A stretch of 9,246 nt of DNA from Verrucomicrobiota bacterium (GTDB lineage: Bacteria; Verrucomicrobiota; Verrucomicrobiia; Opitutales; Opitutaceae), in assembly GCA_030916665.1 (NCBI GenBank), contig JAUPWC010000029.1:1-9246 (forward strand). The letters are read 5' to 3'. Shown piece after piece: positions 1 to 6,687 of the stretch (position 1 is the stretch's first letter; every line of letters starts with the position of its first letter). The notes under the pieces were generated by a model. That model had not been told where the DNA came from, ran no database searches, and saw only the letters and a program-made list of their open reading frames with translations. Position numbers and translations under genes: made by a program.

Positions 1-392
<392 letters not shown>

Positions 393-461
393 CAGATTCT
401 CAGTTCTAGGCGTTTATTTCACCTCCTTACCTTTATTCGTTTGTCTGAGCTTTATTCAATT

Positions 462-480
462 ACTCCGGCTTCGCTGGAGT
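462..480 (+). other. Hairpin in the 23S-5S spacer
   Basis: ACTCCGG (462-468) pairs with CTGGAGT (474-480) around the 5-nt loop CTTCG, giving a 7-bp stem with one G-U pair. It ends about 6 nt before the 5S 5' end and has no following T tract, so it is unlikely to terminate transcription. A role in processing of the 5S precursor is an inference from its position. Confidence 0.5.
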
Positions 481-486
481 TTCCCT

Positions 487-604
487 TCCTGGTGACCACA
501 TGCCGGGGGTTCCACCCGTTCCCATCCCGAACACGGCCGTTAAGCCCCGAGCAGCCAATGGTAGTAGGACGATAGGTCCCGCGAGAGTAGGTCGTTGCCA
601 GGTT
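487..604 (+). rRNA. rrf: 5S ribosomal RNA
   Basis: Complete 5S rRNA of about 118 nt. The terminal helix I is visible as CCTGG (489-493) pairing with CCAGG (598-602). The loop C hallmark CCCATCCCGAACACGG sits about 35 nt in. The loop E side GCGAGAGTAGG near the 3' end is also typical. Ends are placed by analogy with E. coli 5S and may be off by 1-3 nt. It is the last gene of the rrn operon: 23S lies about 94 nt upstream and a strong terminator follows within a few bases. No tRNA gene is seen between 23S and 5S or after 5S. Confidence 0.96.
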
Positions 605-607
605 TAT

Positions 608-645
608 GGCCCGGTTTGTCGAAAGACGAACCGGGCCTCTTTTTT
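608..645 (+). terminator. rRNA operon intrinsic terminator
   Basis: GGCCCGGTTTGTC (608-620) and GACGAACCGGGCC (625-637) form a 13-bp stem with a single G-U pair, closed by a GAAA tetraloop and followed by TCTTTTTT. It starts about 4 nt after the 5S 3' end. It is a textbook Rho-independent terminator and should end most rrn transcription before guaA. Confidence 0.93.
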
Positions 646-962
646 GGACAGCAAAATTCAAAGCTGATCGATCGAGACAAATTGGGCGCTTTGAATTTGT
701 GCTTTCATAACGTTGCTCACGTGCGGTGGTGTAGTTTCATCTAATGGTCAATCTTGTCGGATCGGCTATTGACCAGAAGTCCATGACTATCGGTCTAGCT
801 CACACCGCGAGTAGTGCGACTTCCCTGTGTGCACACCAATTCTGTCCATGTGCGCTTCCGCAGGACTACAAGACTTCAGATCACAATTGGAAATTAAATG
901 TGTCGTGTGACACCGGAGTAATTCGTGTTGATTTGAATGAGAGTGAGCTCCCATAACTTCTC
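646..962. other. Gene-free region between rrn terminator and guaA
   Basis: 317 nt without a believable gene, visibly poorer in GC than the flanking coding DNA. It holds the perfect 11-bp inverted repeat at 654-698 and a small imperfect palindrome, GTGTC-GTGT-GACAC, at 900-913. A weak promoter-like pair, TTGGGC (682-687) and CATAAC (706-711) with an 18-nt gap, could start guaA transcription but is far from consensus. I see no purine-riboswitch core and no tRNA. A 70-codon open frame at 744-956 has no family resemblance. It is in frame with guaA and its TAA stop at 954-956 blocks any upstream extension of guaA. Confidence 0.6.
654..698. repeat. Perfect 11-bp inverted repeat
   Basis: AAATTCAAAGC (654-664) is the exact reverse complement of GCTTTGAATTT (688-698), with 23 nt between the arms. 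The spacer itself contains the palindrome GATCGATC. There is no T tract behind the right arm, so it is not a standard terminator. It could be a dyad operator or an RNA hairpin in the guaA leader. Its function is unknown. Confidence 0.7.
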
Positions 963-2504
963 ATGGCACAGACAATCGCCGTTCTGGATTTTGGTTCTCA
1001 GCTAACGCAGGTCATTGCACGTCGCATCCGCGAGAGCCATGTCTACTCTAGGATTTATCATTTCAGCACTCCGGCTGCAAAGCTCCGCGAAGAGGGTGTA
1101 ATTGGCATCATACTCTCCGGGGGACCGCAGAGCGTTTATGCTCAGAACGCACCGCACCCCGATCCTGAAATACTCAAACTTGGCGTGCCTGTGCTCGGGA
1201 TCTGCTACGGTGTGCAGCTCATGGGGCACTTTCTCGGCGGCAAGGTCGAGCATAGCAGAGCCCGCGAATACGGGCACGGCCATCTTACAATCAGAAAATC
1301 TGGAAAGCTCTTCAAGGGACTGCCGAAGAAGCTCCGCATCTGGAATTCCCACGGTGACAAGCTCGCAAAGCTTCCGCCGGGTTTCGTTGCCGTCGGCACT
1401 TCCGAAAACTCACCCTTCTCGGCGATTGAAGACGCCAAGCGCGGCTTCTACGGCATCCAGTTTCATCCGGAGGTTTTCCACACCGAGCGTGGCGTGGACA
1501 TGATCCGCAATTTCCTCGTCGGCGTTTGCGGCGCACGTCAGGATTGGACGACCAAGGATTTTATCGCTCATGCAGTAGCAGACATTCGCACCAAGGTCGG
1601 CAAGGGCCGTGTGCTTCTGGGTCTCTCCGGTGGAGTCGATTCTTCCGTGGCCGCTGCGCTGCTTCACAAAGCGATTGGCAAGCAACTCACATGTGTCTTT
1701 GTTGACAACGGACTGCTTCGCAAAGGCGAGCGTGACTACGTGCGCGAACTCTACGGCAAGCACTTCAGCATCGACCTGCGCGTGGTCGATGCTTCGGCGC
1801 TCTTTCTAAAGCGACTCAAGGGAATCAGTGACCCTGAGACGAAGCGCAAGGTCATCGGCCGCACCTTCGTCGAGGTGTTCGAGAAAACGCTCAAGAAGAT
1901 CGGTCGCACGGCGGAATTTCTCGGACAGGGCACACTGTATCCCGACGTGATCGAATCGGTCTCTATCCAGGGCAATCCTGCTTCGCTGATCAAAACCCAC
2001 CATAACGTCGGTGGCCTGCCCGCGCGTATGAAGCTCAAGCTCATTGAGCCGCTCCGCGAGCTCTTCAAGGATGAGGTTCGCCGCGTCGGCGAGGCGCTCG
2101 GTCTCCCTCGCGACGTGGTCTGGCGGCAGCCCTTCCCAGGCCCGGGCCTTGGCGTCCGGGTGATGGGCGACATCACCGCCGACAAGCTCGACATCCTGCG
2201 CAATGCAGACTTCGTGCTACAGGAAGAGATGATGAAGTCGGGCCTTTACTGGAAGGTTTGGCAGTCCTTCGCCGTCTTCCTGCCGGTGAAAACCGTCGGC
2301 GTCTTCGGAGACGAGCGCACTTACGATTACGTGATTGCGCTGCGCATTGTTGAAAGCACCGATGCGATGACCGCCGATTGGGCCAAGGTGCCGCACGAAC
2401 TGCTCCAAAAAATCTCCAGCCGCATTACCAACGAGGTACGTGGCGTGAGCCGCGTGGTGCTCGATATCAGCTCCAAGCCGCCGGCGACGATCGAATGGGA
2501 GTAA
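963..2504 (+). CDS. guaA: GMP synthase (glutamine-hydrolysing)
   Basis: Cytosolic enzyme that aminates XMP to GMP using ATP and glutamine, the last step of de novo guanine nucleotide synthesis. The 513-residue length is normal. Residues 1-190 form a class I glutamine amidotransferase domain: GICYGVQLM carries the nucleophile Cys81, and FHPEV gives His168 and Glu170 of the triad. The ATP-pyrophosphatase domain follows, with the P-loop SGGVDSS at 222-228 and a GQGTLYPD motif near 321-328. The C-terminal dimerisation/XMP domain contains FPGPGLGVR (391-399) and [10 protein letters not shown], and ends in the standard PATIEWE. The ATG is fixed by an in-frame TAA 6 nt upstream. No convincing Shine-Dalgarno precedes it. 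One small deviation: GSQLTQ replaces the usual GSQYTQ. A 55-nt gap without a terminator leads to the next gene, so co-transcription is possible. Confidence 0.97.
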   Translation: MAQTIAVLDFGSQLTQVIARRIRESHVYSRIYHFSTPAAKLREEGVIGIILSGGPQSVYAQNAPHPDPEILKLGVPVLGICYGVQLMGHFLGGKVEHSRAREYGHGHLTIRKSGKLFKGLPKKLRIWNSHGDKLAKLPPGFVAVGTSENSPFSAIEDAKRGFYGIQFHPEVFHTERGVDMIRNFLVGVCGARQDWTTKDFIAHAVADIRTKVGKGRVLLGLSGGVDSSVAAALLHKAIGKQLTCVFVDNGLLRKGERDYVRELYGKHFSIDLRVVDASALFLKRLKGISDPETKRKVIGRTFVEVFEKTLKKIGRTAEFLGQGTLYPDVIESVSIQGNPASLIKTHHNVGGLPARMKLKLIEPLRELFKDEVRRVGEALGLPRDVVWRQPFPGPGLGVRVMGDITADKLDILRNADFVLQEEMMKSGLYWKVWQSFAVFLPVKTVGVFGDERTYDYVIALRIVESTDAMTADWAKVPHELLQKISSRITNEVRGVSRVVLDISSKPPATIEWE

Positions 2505-2559
2505 AATGCCATTGCGAACTTCGGCACCGGGACCAAGTTGTCCTGTCATAACACCCCGC

Positions 2560-3288
2560 ATGAAAGCCGGCATCATTCGCGCATTGGTTCTCTCGTTCGC
2601 CTTGAATGCGATTTCCGCCTCGGCCGACACCGCGGACAAGTGGATAGCTAAGGCCCGGGCTTTCCTTGGCAACGAATCAGCCCTGACTGCCGTCACCAGC
2701 ATCCACTTCACCGGCACGATGGAGGCCCCCGGCGACCTCAAACTTCCTGCCGAGATCGTCTTCCAGAAATTCTTCCGCCAGCGCATCACGCTTAAGGGAC
2801 CAAAGGTGATCGAAATTACCGCGCTCGATGGCTACGACGCCTGGCAGAAGCGCATCAATGCCGAGAACCCCTTGCAGTGGCAGGTCGTGTTGCTGGACGC
2901 CTTGCAGGTGAAACGGCTGCGCGCCAACACCCTTGAAAATCTCAGCTTCTACTCCGGCCATGAGATGAAGGATTGCGCCATCCAAGTGGCGGGCGACAGC
3001 GATGTCGATGGTGTGGCTTGCGTGAAACTGACCTTTGCCCATGTAGGCGGTGTGACGTTCCAGCGTTTCTTTGAGAAAGCCACCGGTCGCCTAGTCAAGA
3101 CCATCACCGAAAACGGCACGGAAATCCGTGAGGAGGGCGAACTAGTAGTCAGCGGAGTTCGCTTCCCCAGGCGCGTCGTCAACAAGGCGCCGAACGGCAC
3201 CGTGACCGCCATCACTTTCGAAAAGGTGGTCGTGAACGAGAGCTTCCCGGCGGAGATTTTTACCGTCCCGGCATTGCAGAGCCGTTGA
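2560..3288 (+). CDS. Exported protein, LolA-like / outer-membrane lipoprotein-sorting type
   Basis: A 242-residue protein with a clear signal peptide: Lys2 and Arg7, then a hydrophobic run to about residue 17, and a likely signal peptidase I site after ASA at 20-22. The mature part is beta-rich, with alternating hydrophobic strands and a VNESFPAEIFTVP ending. This resembles small LolA/LppX-fold proteins annotated as outer-membrane lipoprotein-sorting proteins, but there is no diagnostic motif, so the family is a judgement from overall style. It is presumably periplasmic. I start at the ATG at 2560 because it puts the signal peptide at the N-terminus. An in-frame ATG at 2506 would add 18 residues with two prolines and a cysteine ahead of it. 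No Shine-Dalgarno is seen at either. There is no lipobox, so it is not itself a lipoprotein. Its link to guaA appears positional only. Confidence 0.7.
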   Translation: MKAGIIRALVLSFALNAISASADTADKWIAKARAFLGNESALTAVTSIHFTGTMEAPGDLKLPAEIVFQKFFRQRITLKGPKVIEITALDGYDAWQKRINAENPLQWQVVLLDALQVKRLRANTLENLSFYSGHEMKDCAIQVAGDSDVDGVACVKLTFAHVGGVTFQRFFEKATGRLVKTITENGTEIREEGELVVSGVRFPRRVVNKAPNGTVTAITFEKVVVNESFPAEIFTVPALQSR

Positions 3289-3428
3289 GCTTTCTGGCCT
3301 AGCTCGGGCTTTATATTTTCTACCGCTTTCAGCTAGATCGGCTAATGACTGTCCGATGACAGAGCGGGCGAAGCCGCTTTGCTTTGCATCAGGCCTGAAT
3401 TCTGCTTTGGTCTGATCCTTACCCCGCC

Positions 3429-4724
3429 ATGCCCACCAACGCCCTCCTCAAGATCGACGACAAAGAGATTTCCTACCCCGTGATCACCGGCTCGGAGGGA
3501 GAAAAGGCCATAGACGCCCGCAACCTTAGGAAGGACACGGGCTACCTGTTCTACGACCAAGGCTACGGCAACACCGGCTCCTGCGAAAGCTGCATCACCT
3601 ATCTTGACGGCGATAACGGCATTCTGCGCCACCGCGGCTACCCCATTGAGCAGCTGGCCGAGCAGTCCGAGTTTGTTGAGACCGCCTATCTTGTCATCTA
3701 CGGCGAACTGCCCTCGCCCGAACAGCGCAAGCGCTTCGGCACAATGCTCCGGGAAAACGCGGCCATCGACACTCAGATGATGCGCATTTTCGAGGGTTTT
3801 CCACGCGGCGCCCCGCCGATGGGCATGCTCACCTCGATCGTGAGTTCGCTTGCGGCCTACTATCCGCACCTCGCCACGAACAATTTCGAGAAGGACCTCG
3901 AGAATTTCGACCTGACGGCCGCGATGGCCATTTCGAAAATCCGCACGATTGTCGCCGGCATTTACCGCTACCGCCACGGCCTGCCCTTCAACTACCCGAA
4001 GGACGTGCCGTTCTGCGATAATTTCCTGCACCTGATGTTCTCGGAGCCCTACAAGGAATACGCCGCGATTCCCGAGGTCACTCGGGCTCTGAACCTCATC
4101 CTCCTGCTCCACGCCGACCACGAGCAGAACTGCAGCACCTCGACCGTTCGCATGGTCGGTTCGAGCGGCGCTAATCTCTTCACCTCGCTGGCGGCGGGCA
4201 TCTGCGCGCTCTCCGGACCGCTCCACGGCGGCGCCAACACGGCCGTGATGCAGATGCTCCAGGCGATCCATGACGAGGGCGACGACGGCACGCGCTTCAT
4301 CGCTGCGGCCAAGTCCGGCTCCAAGGCCAACCGCCTGATGGGCTTCGGCCACGCGGTCTATCGCAACTATGATCCCCGGGCCCGCATCATCGGGCATGCC
4401 TGCGACGTGGTGCTCAACAAGCTCGGCAAGACCGACCCGCTCCTCGACATCGCCAAGCGTCTTGAACACTCCGCGTTGAACGACGACTACTTCCTCTCGC
4501 GCAAGCTGTATCCCAACGTCGATTTCTATTCGGGCATCATCATGCGCGCGCTCGGCATTCCGACGGAGCTTTTCACGACCATGTTCGCCATCGGTCGGTC
4601 TCCGGGCTGGATCGCCAACTGGAAGGAGGTCGCCTCCAATCCCAAGGGCCGTATCTACCGTCCTCGCCAAGTCTATGTCGGACCGGTCAAGCGCGACTAC
4701 GTGCTGATCGGCAAGCGCGGCTGA
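3429..4724 (+). CDS. gltA: Citrate synthase, type II
   Basis: Condenses acetyl-CoA with oxaloacetate to citrate, the entry step of the TCA cycle, in the cytosol. At 431 residues it matches the Gram-negative type II enzyme (E. coli GltA is 427). Substrate and catalytic residues are all present: [14 protein letters not shown] (His228/His231), GPLHGGAN (His266), the signature [14 protein letters not shown] (His308), YPNVDFYSG (catalytic Asp365), AIGRSPGW (Arg390) and RPRQVY (Arg411). The N-terminal beta-rich segment (about residues 5-60) is the region found in hexameric, often NADH-inhibited type II enzymes. Whether this one is NADH-sensitive cannot be read here. The start is the ATG at 3429, which gives a family-typical N-terminus, although only pyrimidine-rich sequence and no Shine-Dalgarno precedes it. 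It has 140 nt of its own upstream region and its own terminator, so it is probably monocistronic. Confidence 0.97.
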   Translation: MPTNALLKIDDKEISYPVITGSEGEKAIDARNLRKDTGYLFYDQGYGNTGSCESCITYLDGDNGILRHRGYPIEQLAEQSEFVETAYLVIYGELPSPEQRKRFGTMLRENAAIDTQMMRIFEGFPRGAPPMGMLTSIVSSLAAYYPHLATNNFEKDLENFDLTAAMAISKIRTIVAGIYRYRHGLPFNYPKDVPFCDNFLHLMFSEPYKEYAAIPEVTRALNLILLLHADHEQNCSTSTVRMVGSSGANLFTSLAAGICALSGPLHGGANTAVMQMLQAIHDEGDDGTRFIAAAKSGSKANRLMGFGHAVYRNYDPRARIIGHACDVVLNKLGKTDPLLDIAKRLEHSALNDDYFLSRKLYPNVDFYSGIIMRALGIPTELFTTMFAIGRSPGWIANWKEVASNPKGRIYRPRQVYVGPVKRDYVLIGKRG

Positions 4725-4740
4725 GTTCGCGTTCTCTCCG

Positions 4741-4772
4741 GGGCGGGTTGCAAAACCCGCCCTATTTCTTTT
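4741..4772 (+). terminator. gltA intrinsic terminator
   Basis: GGGCGGGTT (4741-4749) pairs perfectly with AACCCGCCC (4754-4762) around a GCAA tetraloop, followed by the T-rich tract TATTTCTTTT. It begins 16 nt after the gltA stop. The T tract exists only in the plus orientation, so it should act on gltA. The right arm touches the TAG stop of the convergent gene (4762-4764). Confidence 0.85.
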
Positions 4773-5478
4773 CCGGAGCCGGCGGCTGGTGCAGGATCTC
4801 GTCGAACGTCAGGCCGCTCAATTTCTCCAAGCCCTTGAGCAGTCTCCAAAGCGCGAAGATCATGATGACCAGGCTCGGCACCATGATCACGATGTAGCTC
4901 AGCCAGGTAAGACGGCCGAGCTGTTCGTTGAACTCGGGTGTTTCGGGCATCGCGGTGATGATGAGACGTGCGAGCACAAAGTTCAGCACGGCGCTCAGGG
5001 CAAACGACCCGGCAAGCAGCCACGAGGAAGTCTTCAGCAGGCCGAGGAAGGCCGGACGCTGCCCCCGTTCGTCGAGGGCGGCTTCCACTCGCGGCACGTT
5101 GATGACCTGGTCGTTGAACATCATCGTGCGCACGAGCGGGCGTTTCGTCCATTGCGAGATCAGCACGGTCAGGCCGATGAGCGTGGGCACGACCGCTTCC
5201 TTCACGGCGAACCAGAAGGGCTCCAGTTTCAACAGTCCCAAACCACCCGTGGCCAACGTGCTCGTGAACCCGAGCGCCGACAGGAAATTGAAAGTCCGAC
5301 GCCGCATCAGGTCGTAGGCGCCATAGGCCAGCGGGAAGGCGAGGGCGGTGATCAGCGCGTTTCGTGCCCCCAGTTGCTCGGATAGCTTGGAGAGGATGAT
5401 CGCCGGCGCGGCGACATTGCAGGCGAGGTTCAGCAGCAGGTTTTCTTTCGGGGGCGGTGTGGCGGCGGGGGCGGTCAT
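4762..5478 (-). CDS. VC0807-like integral membrane protein
   Basis: A 238-residue inner-membrane protein with about six hydrophobic segments (near residues 14-31, 40-57, 64-84, 88-108, 151-176, 189-213). Between helices 4 and 5 is a soluble loop of about 40 residues (LVRTMMFNDQVINVPRVEAALDE region). The AFPLAYGAYDLMRRRTFNFLSALG stretch (47-70) and the LSAVLNFVLAR and FNEQLGRLTWLSY stretches look like the VC0807 family of proteins of unknown function, a recognition from memory. No transport or catalytic motif is evident. I start at the ATG complementary to 5476-5478, giving the short polar leader MTAPAATPPPKEN before helix 1. An upstream in-frame ATG near 5550 would add 24 residues and overlap pdxJ. 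It converges on gltA, sharing its terminator region, and diverges from pdxJ across 52 bp. It is the only minus-strand gene seen. Confidence 0.8.
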   Translation of the reverse strand: MTAPAATPPPKENLLLNLACNVAAPAIILSKLSEQLGARNALITALAFPLAYGAYDLMRRRTFNFLSALGFTSTLATGGLGLLKLEPFWFAVKEAVVPTLIGLTVLISQWTKRPLVRTMMFNDQVINVPRVEAALDERGQRPAFLGLLKTSSWLLAGSFALSAVLNFVLARLIITAMPETPEFNEQLGRLTWLSYIVIMVPSLVIMIFALWRLLKGLEKLSGLTFDEILHQPPAPEKK

Positions 5479-5530
5479 TTCGCTTTTGCCAAGCAGAAGT
5501 GCCGGGGCCTTAATGGTCAACCTTCCCCTC

Positions 5531-6274
5531 ATGATTCTCCTCGGCGTCAATATCGATCATGCCGCAACCCTGCGCCAGGCCCGCTACCGGCAGGTGGAGG
5601 CCGGTTTTGGCGGCTTGGTCGAGCCCGATGCGGTCGCGCTCGCCGGGCTCTGTGAAAAGGCCGGGGCCGACGGTATCACGGTGCATCTGCGCGAGGACCG
5701 CCGTCACATCCAGGACGAGGACGTCAGCCTGCTGGCGGCTTCCAGATCCACCCGTCTGAACCTGGAAATGGCCTGCACCCCGGCCATGACTGAGCTCGCC
5801 TTGCGGCTGCGGCCTCATTCCGTGTGCCTCGTGCCCGAGAGCCGCGAGGAAATCACCACCGAGGGCGGTCTCGATGTCGTGAAGCATCGCGAAAAGGTCG
5901 CTCGCGTGACCGACGCGATGAACGCGGTCGGCATCAAGACCAGTCTCTTCATCGACCCTGATCCGGAACAGATCGAGATGTCGGCGAAGCTGAAAGCCCC
6001 GTGGATCGAGTTGCACACCGGTGCATATGCCAACGCCTACCACCATCCGACCCGGGCGCCTGAGTTTGCCCGTCTGGTGGCCGGGGCTAAACAGGGCCAC
6101 GCGCTGGGCCTCGTGGTCAACGCCGGCCATGGCATCAACTACGTCAACATCGCCGAGGTGCGCACGATTCCGCATCTGCACGAACTCAACATCGGCCACA
6201 GCATCATCAGCCGCGCACTGTTCACCGGCATCGACGAAGCCGTGCGCACGATGAAGGCGCTCATGAACCCATGA
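5531..6274 (+). CDS. pdxJ: Pyridoxine 5'-phosphate synthase
   Basis: Condenses 1-deoxy-xylulose 5-phosphate with 3-amino-2-oxopropyl phosphate to pyridoxine 5'-phosphate, the ring-closing step of DXP-dependent vitamin B6 synthesis. It is a cytosolic TIM barrel. The 247 residues carry GVNIDHAATLRQAR at the start, ITVHLREDRRHI (His52), LNLEM (Glu79) and VNAGHGINY (His200). These correspond to the E. coli catalytic residues His45, Glu72 and His193 at a constant offset of 7. Compared with E. coli PdxJ there are about 9 extra residues between RQAR and EPDAV (about residues 19-31). I choose the ATG at 5531 because the family begins directly before LLGVNIDH. An in-frame ATG at 5513 would add six residues. 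Neither has a clear Shine-Dalgarno. It is first in the pdxJ-acpS-nnr-dprA cluster, and its TGA overlaps the acpS ATG. Confidence 0.95.
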   Translation: MILLGVNIDHAATLRQARYRQVEAGFGGLVEPDAVALAGLCEKAGADGITVHLREDRRHIQDEDVSLLAASRSTRLNLEMACTPAMTELALRLRPHSVCLVPESREEITTEGGLDVVKHREKVARVTDAMNAVGIKTSLFIDPDPEQIEMSAKLKAPWIELHTGAYANAYHHPTRAPEFARLVAGAKQGHALGLVVNAGHGINYVNIAEVRTIPHLHELNIGHSIISRALFTGIDEAVRTMKALMNP

Positions 6275-6678
6275 GTCTCTCCCTTCCGCCGGGCGGCATT
6301 CTCATTGGTCTCGGCTGCGATCTGATCGAGACCGAGCGCATCAAGGGCGTGCTGGAGAAGCACGGGGAGCGCTTCCTCAAGCGCGTATTCACCGACGAGG
6401 AGCGTGCCTACTGCGATTCGCTCAAATACCCGCACAAGCACTACGCTGCGCGTTGGGCGGCCAAGGAGGCGGTGTCCAAGTGTTTCACCACCGGCATCGG
6501 CGGACATCTCGAATGGACCTCGGTCTCGGTTTACCACGGCTCGCGCCATGAGCCGCTGGCGCGGCTCGACGCCAAGGCGCAGGCGCTGCTCGCCCAGGTT
6601 GGGGCGACGCATGTGATGCTGACGCTCTCGCACACCGAGAGTCACGCGATGGCTGTCGCGGCTCTGGTGAAGCACTGA
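6271..6678 (+). CDS. acpS: Holo-[acyl-carrier-protein] synthase
   Basis: Transfers the 4'-phosphopantetheine arm of coenzyme A to the serine of apo-ACP, activating fatty acid synthesis. The 135-residue length fits the small trimeric AcpS type. Key elements: IGLGCDLIETERI with Mg-binding Asp17, FLKRVFTDEER (35-45), and the ARWAAKEAVSK motif (60-70) with the second metal ligand Glu66. The C-terminal strand LTLSHTESHAMAVAALV matches the usual SLSHT...A pattern. The start ATG overlaps the pdxJ stop as ATGA. With no Shine-Dalgarno of its own, translation probably depends on ribosomes finishing pdxJ. A pdxJ-acpS pairing is also known from proteobacteria, so the neighbourhood supports the call. Confidence 0.95.
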   Translation: MSLSLPPGGILIGLGCDLIETERIKGVLEKHGERFLKRVFTDEERAYCDSLKYPHKHYAARWAAKEAVSKCFTTGIGGHLEWTSVSVYHGSRHEPLARLDAKAQALLAQVGATHVMLTLSHTESHAMAVAALVKH

Positions 6679-6681
6679 GGA
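6677..6681 (+). promoter_or_regulatory. Shine-Dalgarno of nnr, overlapping the acpS stop
   Basis: GAGGA at 6677-6681 lies 6 nt before the GTG at 6688 and shares bases with the acpS TGA (6676-6678). It decides the GTG start of nnr and is the only good ribosome-binding site I find at any gene start in this window. Confidence 0.75.
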
Positions 6682-6687
6682 ACGCCC

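Noticed and set aside
722..760. tRNA-like string GTGTAGTTTCATCTAATGGTCA
   Set aside because: It recalls a D-arm, but no anticodon arm, T-arm or acceptor pairing follows.
769..798. TTGACC as a -35 box for guaA
   Set aside because: Nothing resembling a -10 hexamer occurs at the right distance.
744..956. 70-codon open frame upstream of guaA
   Set aside because: Low-complexity composition with no recognisable domain, no ribosome-binding site, and in AT-richer non-coding DNA. An in-frame stop separates it from guaA.
646..962. Possible purine riboswitch before guaA
   Set aside because: The leader is long enough, but I cannot find the conserved three-way junction core or the paired loop sequences.
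3312..3317. TATATT as a -10 box for gltA
   Set aside because: No acceptable -35 element lies 16-18 nt upstream.
3363..3385. Hairpin AGCGG/CCGCT with trailing TTGCTTT before gltA
   Set aside because: Only five base pairs and an interrupted T tract, so it is too weak to call a terminator of the LolA-like gene.
3342..4670. Long open frame antisense to gltA (442 codons)
   Set aside because: It mirrors the codon pattern of a well-conserved gltA in GC-rich DNA. The protein is low-complexity in Val, Ala, Gly and Arg with no family look.
5348..5530. Longer N-terminus for pdxJ
   Set aside because: The extra 61 codons have no PdxJ similarity and run antisense through the start of the membrane protein gene. 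The family begins at LLGVNIDH.
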